Source: Puccinellia tenuiflora (Eukaryota > Streptophyta > Magnoliopsida > Poales > Poaceae). From it: a stretch of 64,000 nucleotides of DNA. The stretch's first letter is position 1. Each line of letters begins with the position of its first letter. The DNA is taken from positions 145,252 to 209,251 of the forward strand of contig QRDG01001872.1 in NCBI GenBank assembly GCA_012064385.1, written 5' to 3'. The notes beneath the pieces are model-generated. The model had not been told where the DNA came from and searched no databases. It saw only the letters and a program-made list of their open reading frames with translations. The position numbers were made by a program, and so were the translations under genes. Positions 1-11,127 of the stretch are shown here, piece by piece.

Positions 1-720
1 TCGGTATTTCTATGTTTCGGCGGTGCTCTCTTCTGGAAAACGTCGGGGGACTATTTTTATAGTCGGTTTTAGGTCAAGACGAAGCTTCTGAAAGAAAGAT
101 CGACGGCAACTAAGCCACGAGGGCCAAGTTGGTGGGCCCCATGCGGCAAAGGAATCTGCCCGCGTGGGCCCCCCTCTTTTGTCCTTCGGGCTTCCACTTT
201 TTCGCTTCCTTCGCCCCTACGCTTTGTTCCTTCCAAAAACTTATGCTCGTAAATTTTCAGGTCATTTGGACGTCGTTTGGGTACCTGAAACATCAAAATA
301 TAGAAAATAGGGTTTTCTGCCAGTGCAGGGTTAATTCTAGAAAAAATAGGAAAACTGTGAAATCTTCCCAAAATCATTATAAAACAATGATATAACCCTT
401 ATATGATGCAAATATGATTGAAATATGAGTGATATAATGCAAAGTTCATGTATGCATTTCACATGCATCAATCACTTACACGGGCAGTCAGTAGTACAGT
501 TGGTATGCGGTTGAGCCCAGCATTAGTGCTACAAATCTTTAACGGACATATATCGTTCATGCATCGTGTGTTTTTGTCAACCCAGACGACCAAACATTGT
601 TGACTAGTTAACTATATGGAATCATAAAGTTTGGACAATGGTACTAGATACCATTGATCGTCCCACGCTTTGACAAGCTTTGTTACTGTCAGCATAATTT
701 AACAACCCAGATCCTACAAG
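1..720. other. Unassigned sequence, no gene seen
   Basis: The first 250 bases are mildly GC-rich and the rest is AT-rich. Small overlapping ORFs on both strands have no recognisable domain and unlike composition to the real genes here. The left edge could be the end of a repeat that starts outside the window. Confidence 0.4.
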
Positions 721-739
721 CAAGGTCTCCATGTTGCTT

Positions 740-1860
740 CCAAACATTTCAGTGCTCCAACTTTCACACAAATTACACCAGATTTTACGAACAATTTCAA
801 AGTTTAATGAATTTTTAAGTTTTCTATCTACTTTTACACATTTAAAAATATTTTATACCAATTTTACGAAAACAACTCCAATTTGAACTGCAATTGTGTT
901 ATAGCTTGGTCCGAAAAATTCACAAAAATAATTTTTAAGTACAAAAGTAGTCATTATATAAAAGAACCACTAATAGTTCTAAAATATTTAACCATTTTCT
1001 ATGAATAGCCATGCCTACCATTTTTACTCTAATTTGGAAATATGAAATAATAAGAAGAACAATTCAAAAGGTGGAAAAGTTCCAAATGGGGCCCTTTTAC
1101 GTTTACTTGTTCTGAGGAAATAAATCAAACTTCCAATATAATTTTTTAAATAGATCATAAAACTGGTTATCATGTACGAACAAATATTCATATATTTCAA
1201 GATAAATGGCATAGATCATGGCTATATCCGAATATATTTTGCAACTTTTAGTACAACAAATATTTTCTAATTCTAAGTGTCAAAATGAATTTTTTTGCGA
1301 ACCAATTACAAAAAAAAAAACACGGTGCAATTTGGCACCACTCCAATTTGCACGTAAACTAGACCTTATTTGATGGAAATCCCCATGTTTAATCAATTTT
1401 CAAACTTTCTAGCTACATTCTCACATTTAAATGACTTTATGCATATTTTCTGAAAGTAATTCAAAATTGAGATGCAAGTGTTTTATAACTTGGTCTTATA
1501 AATTCACAACAATCTTTTTTTGTTGTAAACGTAGTTATTATATAGAAAAACCAGTAAATAGTTTGAAAGATTCAATCTCTTGCTATAAATAGCCATGCCG
1601 ACCATTTGGTACCCATTGAAAAACAATATGAAGGAAATTTCAAAAAAAATATAATTCTTCCACATGGAGTCCTTTATATGTACAAGTTGTCAGGAAAAAT
1701 AACAAACTTACAAAAAATAAATATAAAATCCTTTACCAAATTGACTATCATGTACCAACATTCAACTTTCAAACCAAATGACCTTGGACATGGCCATAAC
1801 TTCTGCATCGAATTTAAACTCCGGTGTTGTACATGAGTGTTTTCTTGCATACAAAAATAA
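740..1860. repeat. Diverged tandem duplication, AT-rich
   Basis: Two blocks, about 740-1300 and 1340-1860, share the same order of phrases. These include 'tagccatgcc' followed by 'accattt' (near 1008 and 1590), a 'cttggtc' phrase followed by 'aattcacaa' (near 905 and 1493), and 'attatata' followed by 'agaa.cca' (near 953 and 1537). Identity is low, so the duplication is old. No gene is seen in it. It may be part of an unrecognised transposon. Confidence 0.5.
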
Positions 1861-1883
1861 CGATATATAAATTGAATTAGACT

Positions 1884-2155
1884 GCATGGAGAGAGTGAAC
1901 CTGATCACACCTAGCCACTCTTGTCATACTGCCCAATTCAGGTTTTGCATGGCTGCATGCATGCTGCAGCTAACAATTCTCAGTCAAGCATGTCAGGCTA
2001 CGACCAATACATGTGCCTGCCAGTCTGCTCGTCTAGGCTCTCGGACAGAAAAATCTAAATGCTTAATTTCGTTGCAGTAAAGCGAGGAGATTTGCATGAG
2101 TATTCTCTAGCTGTGTGCTGACTAGTAGAGTGGGCAACTCTTGCATTGATCACAT
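1884..2155 (+). repeat. Copy 1 of a 0.27-kb inverted duplication
   Basis: Read on the plus strand, this segment matches the reverse complement of 14343-14645 over its length. Shared landmarks in order are 'gtgaacctg', 'actgcccaatt', 'tgcatgcatgctgcagct', 'ctgccagtctgctc', 'gcagtaaag' followed by 'aggagattt', and 'agagtgggcaa'. It lies just beyond the 3' end of the minus-strand gene at 2525-3756. It has no ORF of note. Confidence 0.75.
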
Positions 2156-2348
2156 ATGCATACATTAGCACAGATGCATACATCAGTGATCAGCCTAGTC
2201 GTTCGATGACGAGATTCTATCATCCTATCCAATATGCCTTGGCCAAACTACATTAAGTGCCAAAACATGTGTTAACATAGTAAAAGCAGATACTGTACAC
2301 ACACGATCACCTCAGAAACATCCAAGGAAATTACATATAATATTCAGC

Positions 2349-2389
2349 ATATGCAGTAAAACTTCTCCCTCGAAAAAATATGCAGTAAA
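2349..2389. repeat. Micro-insertion flanked by 12-bp direct repeats
   Basis: ATATGCAGTAAA occurs at 2349-2360 and 2378-2389. Between them lie 17 bases ending in an A-run (ACTTCTCCCTCGAAAAA). This is the form expected of an extremely 5'-truncated retroposon: a short 3' tail with oligo-A, flanked by a target-site duplication. Confidence 0.55.
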
Positions 2390-2524
2390 CTTTTTTTTGC
2401 GATTTTCAGTATTGCTACTCAATCATATGCAACGCTTCTATTATTGGAGATACAGTGAAATCTGTATCAGCAAACTGGGAGCAAATTTGTAAACTAATTG
2501 ACCAACTGTGAGCTAGGACGCATG

Positions 2525-3756
2525 TCATAAGAACCATTCCGAGTCCCATCCTTGGATATCTCCTACGTCCATTCTGCAAAAACAAGACCCACATAAGGCA
2601 ACATTAATTTTGCACCTAAATTATTTTGTGTGGTACCATTAGATAATATTAGTTTCTTCACTAGCTAACATACTTACCGTGGAAGGGAGACGTCTTCGCC
2701 GTAGTACTCATCAGTCAAATGCATCCCCAGGGCGTCGGCCACAGCGTTAGAACCGTCGCCACTCTGCTGTGCGGCCACGCTGCCACTGCCTCCTCCTTCG
2801 ACGCTCTCGAGGAGGTTGCTCCACCACGCCGACGAGACCAGGTTCACGGTGTCGCTCCACTCGATGTCGTGCCGCTCCCCGGCCAAGCAGATCGCCGCCA
2901 TCTCCTCGTCGTCCAGCACACGGTGGAGAGAAGTGTTCTCTGCTGCTGCGGCGGCTACGGCGGTCGACGACACGTCTTGGTTTGCCATCGTCGTCGCTGG
3001 CGGCGGAGAGGAGTAGACGGAGTAGGAGGAAGCAGGCGATGGCTGGAGCAACGGAGGAGGATCAAGGGCGATGGTCGACGTAGGGGCGTTCATGCCATCT
3101 TCACCAGCAGCAACAATACCACCGAAGCCATGGAAGCTCAGGTTGAGACCTAGTGGCTGAGCCGGCAGCGGCATCAAGTGATCCAAAGCATCAACCATGG
3201 GTGCAGCTACTGGTGGAGAGGAATAATATGAGCAACTACTGCCGGTTGCTGTGAACTGAGCGGATGGGGAGCTGTTGTTGTGCAAGTAATCTGAGAAGGA
3301 CGGAGCATATGAGCTCATGGGTGCACTCCAAGACACCCTAACTTGCTCTTGCACTACCTGAACGTCTTGCTGATCATGCAACTGCTGCACAAGCTGCTGC
3401 TGCTGCTGCTCCTTGGCTTGTCTCATGGAGGCCCTGTGGATCTTGAGAGCCGTGACGATCTCTCTCCTGGCCTCCGCCATGTTGAGTAGCCTCTCCTGGT
3501 ATGGCCTGCTCGTGTGCAGCCTCCTCCTCACCTGCTTCTTGGGTGGTGGTGTACTTTGGGAGGCTGCTTGTTGCTCTTGTTTCTGTGGTTTGGTGCCCAT
3601 GGTGATGTTATGGTGATCTTTGGATCTGGTTGTTGACGAGGAGCTAAGGTGCTTCACAAGGCTCCTAATGTAAGCCCCTGAGAGGTGTGGCTCTTGTTGC
3701 ATGGTGTTGCTATTTGGAGAGGAGCAAGTGGTAGGAGCTAGCCTCTGGTTCCTCAT
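2525..3756 (-). CDS. Unknown plant protein with conserved basic helix motif, two exons
   Basis: Exon 1 is 2678-3756 and exon 2 is 2525-2573. The exon 1 frame would stop at a TAA that is part of the splice donor (ACG|GTAAGT). A TTGCAG acceptor at 2574 restores the frame and adds 15 residues ending in WFL, giving 375 aa. Residues about 78-111 are strongly basic and helical (PYQERLLNMAEARREIVTAL), with a glutamine run after residue 116. A short motif near residues 24-37 (HLSGAYIRSLVKHL) also looks constrained. The middle is Ser/Pro/Ala-rich and the C-terminus is acidic with several Trp. I do not know its function. Plant databases often label such proteins 'hydroxyproline-rich glycoprotein-like', but there is no signal peptide, so a nuclear or cytosolic role is more plausible. 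Confidence 0.82.
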
Positions 3757-3852
3757 CTCTTTCTTTCTCTTTCTAGCTGGCTGGGGGGATTATCTTTCCT
3801 GCTAAGGGAACAAGAGGTGTATGGGAAGGTATAGGGGAGGGTTATGGGGATG

Positions 3853-3862
3853 ATATATATAG
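3853..3862 (-). promoter_or_regulatory. TATA box of the 2525-3756 gene
   Basis: On the minus strand the sequence reads CTATATATAT about 100 bases upstream of the start codon at 3756. That spacing leaves a 5' leader of about 65 bases. It is the only good TATA box between the gene and the AT-rich flank. Confidence 0.55.
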
Positions 3863-3869
3863 GGTGGTA

Positions 3870-6277
3870 GTAGAAAAAAAAAGCATGTGTAGTTTGTTAG
3901 GATGCCATGTTATCCCTTTGGCAATTCATGTGTTATGGTCCTGTGGTAGGTAGGTTGGCACATAGTGTATCTAGAACAGGCAGCACAAACAATTGTGGGC
4001 CATCGTTTTGGTACTTGAATAACATTGACTCTTACCCAAGTCCAGAGTGAGCCCCCCCTACATCTGAGGGATAAATGTATACAAACCTATTGGCCTTCAA
4101 AGTCAAAGATTTGTTTTGTAGTTGTATAGTTGAGAAAAGAAATTTCGATCAAGACCGGAACATGCATGCATGTATGCGGTAGCTTGAAAACTTTGCACAT
4201 GGATAGTTAAAGCAGGTACTAATAGTCTAATACAATACATGAATTTGCATGTATATGGACGCAAAGCAAGTACAAATACATGTATAGGATAGACATGGGT
4301 AGTTTCAAATATGGCCAACTCCTTTGTTCTGCTGCACATAATTGACTCGAGAAAGCGATAAGACTCATCAATCAATCACATAAAAGATACGTAGGCGCCT
4401 ATACGAATAGCAGAATAGATGTCATGATTTCTTCTACTTTTTCATGCATGGATAGATATGACATTGACAGAGAACACGAACATTGGCTATACAAAGATGA
4501 TCAGAGACCATGAAGTGCAGTCCCTCCCATCCCTGACTGTGCCCTAGCTTCTCTCTCTCTCACTCTCTAATAGCTAGTTGTAAGTAGTAGTGGATTTGTC
4601 TAGAAACTAGGGGAAAGGCAATGTATATCGTCTATTCAGAGGGCCGAAAAGAGGTTGCCGACCGTATATTATATGTCGTCAACCAACTAGAAAAGTTCAT
4701 TAATTCGTCGCGCGACCATATCCAAAATTGAATGGAGAACGGCCGCATAAATGATACATTCGACTTTCGCACATGATGCTTATCTTCTTTGATTCATTAA
4801 TGATAATTTAGTGTGCACTATATGATTTAATGTACCGGTAATTAGGGATACATTGATCATCATGAAATATATTAGAATGGACAGGGGTTGCTTCCGGTGT
4901 GTTGAAATTAAGAATGTACATCCCTAGTGGTTGTAATTGTTTGCTGGTCATCAACGTAACCATGTTTAAGCACGGTCATGTGTTAGTAATATATTATGAT
5001 GATAATCTTCTACATCGTTTATTTTGTGAAAATTTTATACATACTATACTTAGACCATTGTTACCTATACTCCAAAAACAATCTATATCTCTTCAAATAC
5101 ATTATTCTTAGAGGTCTTAGTTGGATTCATATTTTCAAGATATTTTAAAGTAAGCACATTATGGACTCCCCAACCTAGTATTATTTTATTTCTCTACTAG
5201 CTAGGTTTCTTCCTTGCTAGCTACTTTGCTAGTGTCCACAAGTTGGACTAAATGTGTTACTTAAATCTTCGCAAAGTCACTTTTACGTTTCGAATAATTA
5301 TAGAGTGAAATCTACTTTGTACTATGTTTGTGACATATATTACCCTGTTTAGTAGGAATTCTACAGAAGTACCACGTCTAAAAATCTAAACACGGTTTTC
5401 ATCCCATTTCAGCATTTTAAATCTTTTGTTAGATAATACCGGCGTGTTTGGTAGATGTGGTGTAGGAAAAAATGTAAACCTAGGAGAGCACGATCGGTGA
5501 TCCTATATAGCCTTCTCTTGTCCATTTGTTCCATTCATCATTGGCGTCTGACATTTTTGAACCTCAGTCATTACTCTATACCATACCCCATGAACATGCA
5601 TCAAACAATGAGTGTCTGAAGTTTCTGAATAGGTAATCTATACGAATATTGATTAGATGGGGTTATTACTGCCGTATATGTAAAACTAGAGGGTAAAACT
5701 TAGAATTCACTCATAAATATATGATCCTACAGGTGCATTTGGGTGGAAACATACCCCAGTAATTTTGATTATACATATGACCATTGGTGATATGTCTTGA
5801 AAACATATAATGTTTTTTTGTAGCACAAGTTCGGTAAATTGTATCGTAGCTTGCGCTGCACAATGTCATTTTGAATTTTTCACGCAGTCTCCAATGGCCA
5901 TATTATTCATAAGAAAACGTAACAGCGGTACGTTTCAACACATATCACGTTTCACAAAAATTTGGAACATAAAAGTATGACTATTATGAATATGATATGC
6001 AAAAATAAAGATATTTCCGAGTATGTACATCAGAAATTATGCAAGCATGCATTTATCTTGCTGCCGATGCCATGTAACCTCATTAATTTGCTGGCAGGGA
6101 TGGACGTAACATACTACAGCAGCATCGTGTACACCCTAGCTTGAAGCTAGGGTTTCTACGTACACATTGTGCTCGTATTAGCTAGGGTCTCATGCATACG
6201 TATTGTTGACACGTAGGTTTGTTAGCTCAGGCGGAAGATTTCGAATTGAATTAAGCCAAACGAGTAAATTCAAGATT
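3870..6277. other. Intergenic DNA, no gene seen
   Basis: No coding sequence or recognisable element over 2.4 kb. The only local structure noted is a perfect small palindrome at 6129-6166, described separately. Short ORFs such as 4103-4375 (minus) and 4899-5111 (plus) lack family features. Confidence 0.5.
6129..6166. other. Short nested palindrome
   Basis: ACCCTAGCTTGAAGCTAGGG is a near-perfect inverted repeat, enclosed by GTGTAC on the left and GTACAC on the right. A transcript could fold into a compact hairpin. It is too short for a canonical microRNA precursor arm. No partner gene is evident. Confidence 0.4.
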
Positions 6278-6294
6278 AGCTACGCACAACTGTG
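6278..6294. repeat. Left copy of a 17-bp target-site duplication
   Basis: AGCTACGCACAACTGTG is repeated exactly at 9407-9423. The two copies enclose the CACTA element and the LINE-like tail. The length is typical of LINE target duplications and far longer than the 3 bp made by CACTA elements. Confidence 0.75.
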
Positions 6295-9162
6295 CACTAC
6301 AGGAATCGCCCGCTACGCCGACAGCCTTTTGCCGTCGCCCTAGCACCCTTTATCGTCGGCATAGATCTACGCCGACGACTGCCGTCATCGTATGGCCGTC
6401 GACATAGTACCCCGTAGACATAGGTAAAAATACCGTCGGCGTAGCAGATGCCGTCGTAGGTTACGCTGACGGCTTTGCCGTCGGCATAGTTCTCCATATG
6501 CCGACGGCTTTACCGTCGGCTTAGGTTTTTCAATTATTTTTAATTTTTGAATTTTTTTAAACTTTTTTTATTATTATTTTTATTTTTTTAATTCTTTTTA
6601 TTCGTATTTCGAAATTTCCGACTTAGTCACATACTTAATCTTTAATTGCACACTTAATTATATGTCAAAGTACTTATCCTAGTCAAACTTCCCATTCAGT
6701 CACCCATCCTCCAGCCTGAGCACCTTAACTTTTGAGTTTCTTCCAAACTAGCTTTCAAATGAGAAATTAGAACTTACTGATATTAGTATCCTATCAATCA
6801 TATTAACCCCTCGGTTATGATGTTACACTTTTATTGTTTAAATTTTTAAAATTTGTTTGAGTAAAGTAACAATGTTTATGTAATAGTATATTTCAAATAA
6901 ATAACAATAAAATGAATTTTACTTTATTTTTTCATTTTTACATTTAATATGGAATAATTCATATCTTTAAATCCGTAAATCGAAATTTGACAAATAAAAT
7001 ACCTAAATCGATTAGAAAAATGAGAGGAATTCAAATATTTCATCCATAATATCTTTTGCATCACAAAAACCTTGATAGTTTTAGAAAATTGGGAAAATAC
7101 TCAAAAAATGGGTTTTTAATAAAAAAAAACTTCACAAAAATGAGCTACGAGGTACAAAGATGTATGGTTTTCGACTGAAATGAGCTAGGGTATGACATTT
7201 ATAATAGCAAAAAATGTATTGGTTGAATAGTATTGACTAAGGGTTTAGGGTTTTCGTTGAATAAAAAACCCATTTTTCATTTTTTTAGTGTCAAAACAGT
7301 CTTTTTTTGTGAAGCAGCTACCAAAACGGCTCACCGAAAGAGAAACATCCAAATAGATAGAAAATAGTAGACCACCTTATAAGTGCATTTAACCCTGGTT
7401 TTGGATATAAAAACATACTTAGGTATTTCAAACAATTCAGATAAGTTCCTGCCGATTTCGTTGGAAGTGAGTCTGATTTGAACTACGAGTGCCACATAGT
7501 TTGGTCATGATTTTTTGAAAAAATCACTTTTAGATCCACAATGTATACTTTCTTTAGAGATCTTTAACGGTTTTTACTGGATCGAAGTTACGGTTAGGTT
7601 TAGGTTTATCGTTAGGGTTTACGGTCTCGGTTTCGGGCTAGGGTTAGACATAACTAATTCAAAAAAAATCAAAAAAATGGAAAACCTTCACATGGCATCC
7701 TTTTATGTGACCTACCACCTGAAAAAGTTATAAACATGAGTTATGGAGGTTTTTTAAAACCTTCACAGAAATGAGTTACGAGGTATAAAGATGTATGGTT
7801 TTCGACTGAAATGAGCTAGGGTATGACATTTAACATAGCAAAAAATGTCGGAATGAGGCAATATTTGACACACTAGTGTATCTTGGTTGTAGAATAGTAT
7901 TGACTAAGGGGTTTAGGGTTTTCGTTGAACAAAAAACCCATTTTTCATTTTTCTTAGTGTCAAAACAGTCTTTTTTTGTGAAGCAGCTACCAAAACGGCT
8001 CACCGAAAGAGGAACATCCAAATAAATAGAAAATAATAGACCACCTTATAAGTGCATTTAACCCTGCGTTTGGATATAAAAACATACTTAGGCATTTCAA
8101 ACAATTCAGATAAATTCCTGTCGATTTTGCTGGAAGTGAGTCTGATTTGAACTACGAGTGCCACATAGTTTGGTCATGATTTTTTGAAAAAATCACTTTT
8201 AGATCCACAATGTATACTTTCATTAGAGATCTTCGACGGTTTTTGCTGGATCGAAGTTACAGTTAGGTTTAGGTTTATCGTTAGGGTTTACGGTCACGGT
8301 TTCGGGCTAGGGTTAGACATAACTAATTCAAAAAAATCAAACAAATAGAAAACCTTCACATGGCATCCTTTTATGTGACCTACCACCTGGAAAAAATTAT
8401 AAACACGAGTTATGTAAGTTTTTATAAAAAAAACCCTTCACAGAAATGAGCTACGAGATACAAAGATGTATGGTTTTCGACTGAAATGAGCTAGGGTATG
8501 ACATTTAACATAGCAAAAAATGTCGGAATGAGGCAATATTTGACACACTGGTGTATCTTGGTTGTAGAATAATATTGACTAAGGAGTTTAGGGTTTTCGT
8601 TGAATAAAAAACCCATTTTTCATTTTTTTAGTGTCAAAACAGGCATTTTTTGTGAAGCAGCTACCAAAACGGCTCACCGAAAGAGGAACATCCAAATAGA
8701 TAGAAAATAGTAGACCACCTTATAAGTGCATTGTTTAAGTGCCAAAAATAATTTCCACAATGATTTTCATAAATATGATTTTCCATTTTTTAAGTGCCAA
8801 AAATGACTTTTTAAGTAAGCAAGTACCAAAACTATGTTACAAAAAGTCATATGCGTGGTGAAAAGATTATATGGATGTCATATTTGGATTCCTCTCATTT
8901 TTCTAATCGATTTAGACATTTTATTTGTTAAATTTCGATTTACAGATTTAAAGATATGAATTATTTCATATTAAATGAAAAATAGAAAAAAATCATATTT
9001 ATGCCGATGGTGGCCATCGGCATAACCATCCTACGCCGACGGCAAAGGTGTGCCAACGGCCACCTCGACCGGCTGGCCGGTCAGGAAACTATGCCGACGG
9101 CCCCGACAAATTGTCGTCGGCGTAGCGGGCGGCCGTCGGCACCTAGCCTCATTCCTGTAGTG
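6295..9162. mobile_element. Non-autonomous CACTA (En/Spm) element, 2.9 kb
   Basis: The ends read CACTACAGGAAT and, inverted, ATTCCTGTAGTG. Subterminal regions (6300-6520 and 9000-9150) are packed with GCCGACGGC-type words on both strands, as in CACTA transposase-binding regions. Inside these, 6905-7085 and 8840-9000 are inverted copies of each other. The core holds about 2.4 tandem copies of a unit of about 670 bp. No transposase is encoded. A matching 3-bp target duplication is not visible: the left flank ends GTG and the right flank starts CAT. Confidence 0.8.
7129..8735. repeat. About 670-bp tandem repeat, 2.4 copies, inside the CACTA element
   Basis: Phrases such as 'agatgtatggttttcgactg', 'ccaccttataagtgcattta' and 'gttagggtttacggtc' recur with a period near 670 bases (for example near 7372, 8041 and 8714). 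Copies start near 7129, 7759 and 8434, and the third is partial. The unit contains a degenerate run of TTAGGG-like words but is not telomeric. Confidence 0.8.
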
Positions 9163-9406
9163 CATGTGGTCTCTAGCTAGGCTCCTTCCTAGTAATGATT
9201 TTGGCTTCCCGAAGCGGTGCCCCTTTTGTTGTTGGTAGGAGATTAGGCTTGCGTGGAGTTGAGGAGCTGTCACCTCTTGTTGACAGTGTTGTTATGCCTT
9301 CTGGCAACTCTTCTATATGATTGATACACCTCTCAGGGTGTATTCTCGAAAAGAAAAGAAAAGAAAAGAAAAGAAAAGAAAAGAAAAGAAAAGAAAAGAA
9401 AAGAAA
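9163..9406 (+). mobile_element. LINE-like 3' end with (AAAAG)n tail
   Basis: This runs from the CACTA right end to an (AAAAG)n tail (9350-9406), followed directly by the right copy of the 17-bp duplication. A transcript-like body ending in a simple A-rich tail plus a long target duplication is the signature of target-primed reverse transcription. Only about 190 bp of body is present, so the copy is strongly 5'-truncated or was interrupted by the CACTA element. It encodes no protein. Confidence 0.65.
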
Positions 9407-9423
9407 AGCTACGCACAACTGTG
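9407..9423. repeat. Right copy of the 17-bp target-site duplication
   Basis: Exact repeat of 6278-6294, immediately after the (AAAAG)n tail. Confidence 0.75.
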
Positions 9424-9434
9424 TAGAACATCAC

Positions 9435-9731
9435 GGTTGAATATAAATATATTGCCTAGCCCTTTTCCATCAGTTCGGATTTTTGGTCTAGATGGCTAGT
9501 GCAACAATTCTATATGGTATCAGAGCAAAGAGGTCTCGAGTTCGAGACCCCGCTTACGCGGATTAAAAAAAATAAAAAAAGGAAAAAAAAGATCCTGCGG
9601 CCCGCTCCTATCCCACGTTAAGAACTAAAATAGCCTAGACGTGAGGGAGAGTGTTGAATATAAATATATTGCCTAACCCTTTTTCATCAGTTCGGACTTT
9701 TGGTCTAGATGGCTAGTGCAGCAATTCTATA
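9435..9731 (+). mobile_element. TRIM (terminal-repeat retrotransposon in miniature)
   Basis: Two 80-bp direct terminal repeats (9435-9514 and 9652-9731) begin (T)GTTGAATATA and end AATTCTATA. The left copy has G for the first T. Directly after the left repeat is TGGTATCAGAGC (9515-9526), the primer-binding site for initiator Met-tRNA. Directly before the right repeat is a purine-rich stretch (GTGAGGGAGAG). A 5-bp target duplication ATCAC lies at 9430-9434 and 9732-9736. The internal 137 bases encode nothing, so the element depends on enzymes from elsewhere. All parts of a TRIM are present. Confidence 0.93.
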
Positions 9732-10003
9732 ATCACGTGCCGATTCTCGTTGCATAATATATGAAGCTTACAAAAAAAATACTTCTGTTTTTAAGATGTC
9801 ATGCATGATCCTATTTACCTAGAATTTCTAGTTGCAAATAGAAATATGGTTGCATGCCAAGTTTCCACGCTATTCTCTATTTCGTAGAGGTTTGGTTAGT
9901 GCTGCCGAAAGGGGTTAGCTTGATCGAAAAAAACCGTCCAAATCTGGCGAGGAATACTAGGAATGCTATAGGTTGGAACATTAGCCGTCCTAACCTTTAG
10001 TCC

Positions 10004-11114
10004 TGCGACCTGGTGGCGTGCGAGGAGGATGCCTGGTGTAGCTGCTCGGGTAGTGCGGCCGCTGTGCCGCCTCGATCTGGGAACGGGGCAGGGGCCCCGT
10101 GCCCTCTCTGAGCTCGACGGACTACATCCTGGGTCTGGTGCCGCCGGTAACCGAGGGGGTTGCTGGCCGCCGATCTGGTGGGGAGTCCTCTGTCCTCTTC
10201 GTTCCTCATCGCTAGGGCGGTGAGCCTGGACGCCGGGGCGGCGGCCCTGGATGGTGGGGAACCTGTGGGTTGGCGGGCGAGCCCAAGGTTCCGTGGTGCT
10301 GGCTGGGACCATGTCTGTGTGGATGGGTGGTTCCTGGCGAGCTGCGCTCTGTGGCAGTGGTGTGGGTGTTGCCCTGGCGGCGCCCTTCGCCCTGTGCGGG
10401 AGGTGGAGAGGTCATGCCGAGGGGAAACCCTCGTCCTGGTTTTTACCGGGCCTCGGCGGCGGCGTCGTCCCCTTCTTGAAGGCGCCGTTGTGGCTTTCCT
10501 CTGTCCTCCTACCTGCGATGCTCCGGGTGAAAACCCAAGATCTTTGGATCGGACAGTGGCGGCGTTCTGCGTCATGATCTTCCTGAAGACGTTGTCTTGG
10601 AGCTCGCGGAGGGTAGCTCTCTGGAGGATGGGTGGCCGAGTCTCTTCGGCGCGCTTCCTCCGGCAAAGCTTGTGTCTTGCTCTGCTCTCTCGGCGTTTCC
10701 TGTTTGGACCTCCCTGATGTGCCTCAGCGTGAAGGTGTCCCCTCGGTGGCTGTCTCCGTCGCCGTTGGGCGGGTCTTGGTGGTGTGCAGTGTGTGTTGGT
10801 GCGCCGGTCTCGGCTCTCGGGTGAGCTTCGGTCCGACGACTTTGCCCGTTGCGACGGTGTGCAGCGTTGGTTGGTGTGCCGGTCTGACCTCGACGGCGAG
10901 CTTCGGCCCAACACCTTTACCCGCCAAGGTAGTTCTCAACCTCCTCGGAGTACCCTTTGGTGGCGTCCGTCCTGCTGGAGTTTCGGTGGTTGTCTTGTTT
11001 CTTGTGTGTGTGAGTGTAGTTCTTTGTTGTAAGCTGGGTTCAGCACTTTGTACCTTGTCGCCGTTTGTGGCGTTATTAATTTAACACCGGGCCTTTGGCC
11101 TGTTATCTAAAAAA
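10004..11114 (+). mobile_element. GC-rich non-coding retroposon, 1.1 kb, with A-tail and target duplication
   Basis: The body is much more GC-rich than its flanks and ends 'ccgggcctttggcctgttatct' plus A8. The flanking sequence AACCTTTAGTCC (9992-10003) recurs as AACCTTTTAGTCC (11115-11127), a target duplication differing by one base. Phrases such as GGGTGAAAACCCAAGATC and the following 'ggatcggaca' recur in related form near 43173 and 48560, so this is one member of a family. Overlapping ORFs on both strands (up to 305 codons) reflect GC content and show no domain. The parent may be a LINE, but no reverse transcriptase remains. Confidence 0.6.
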
Positions 11115-11127
11115 AACCTTTTAGTCC

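Noticed and set aside
6129..6166. MicroRNA precursor
   Set aside because: The stem is only about 20 bp in all and does not leave room for a 21-nt duplex; kept only as a palindrome.
7590..7650. TTTAGGG-like telomere repeat
   Set aside because: Only a few degenerate words (gttaggtttagg, gttagggtttacgg) inside a 670-bp tandem unit of the CACTA element; not an array.
9329..9418. Lys/Glu-rich or Phe/Leu-rich ORFs in the (AAAAG)n run
   Set aside because: Simple-sequence artefacts of the LINE tail.
9997..10914. 305-codon minus-strand ORF
   Set aside because: Lies in the GC-rich retroposon; Arg/Pro/Ser-rich composition, no domain, overlapping ORFs in four other frames.
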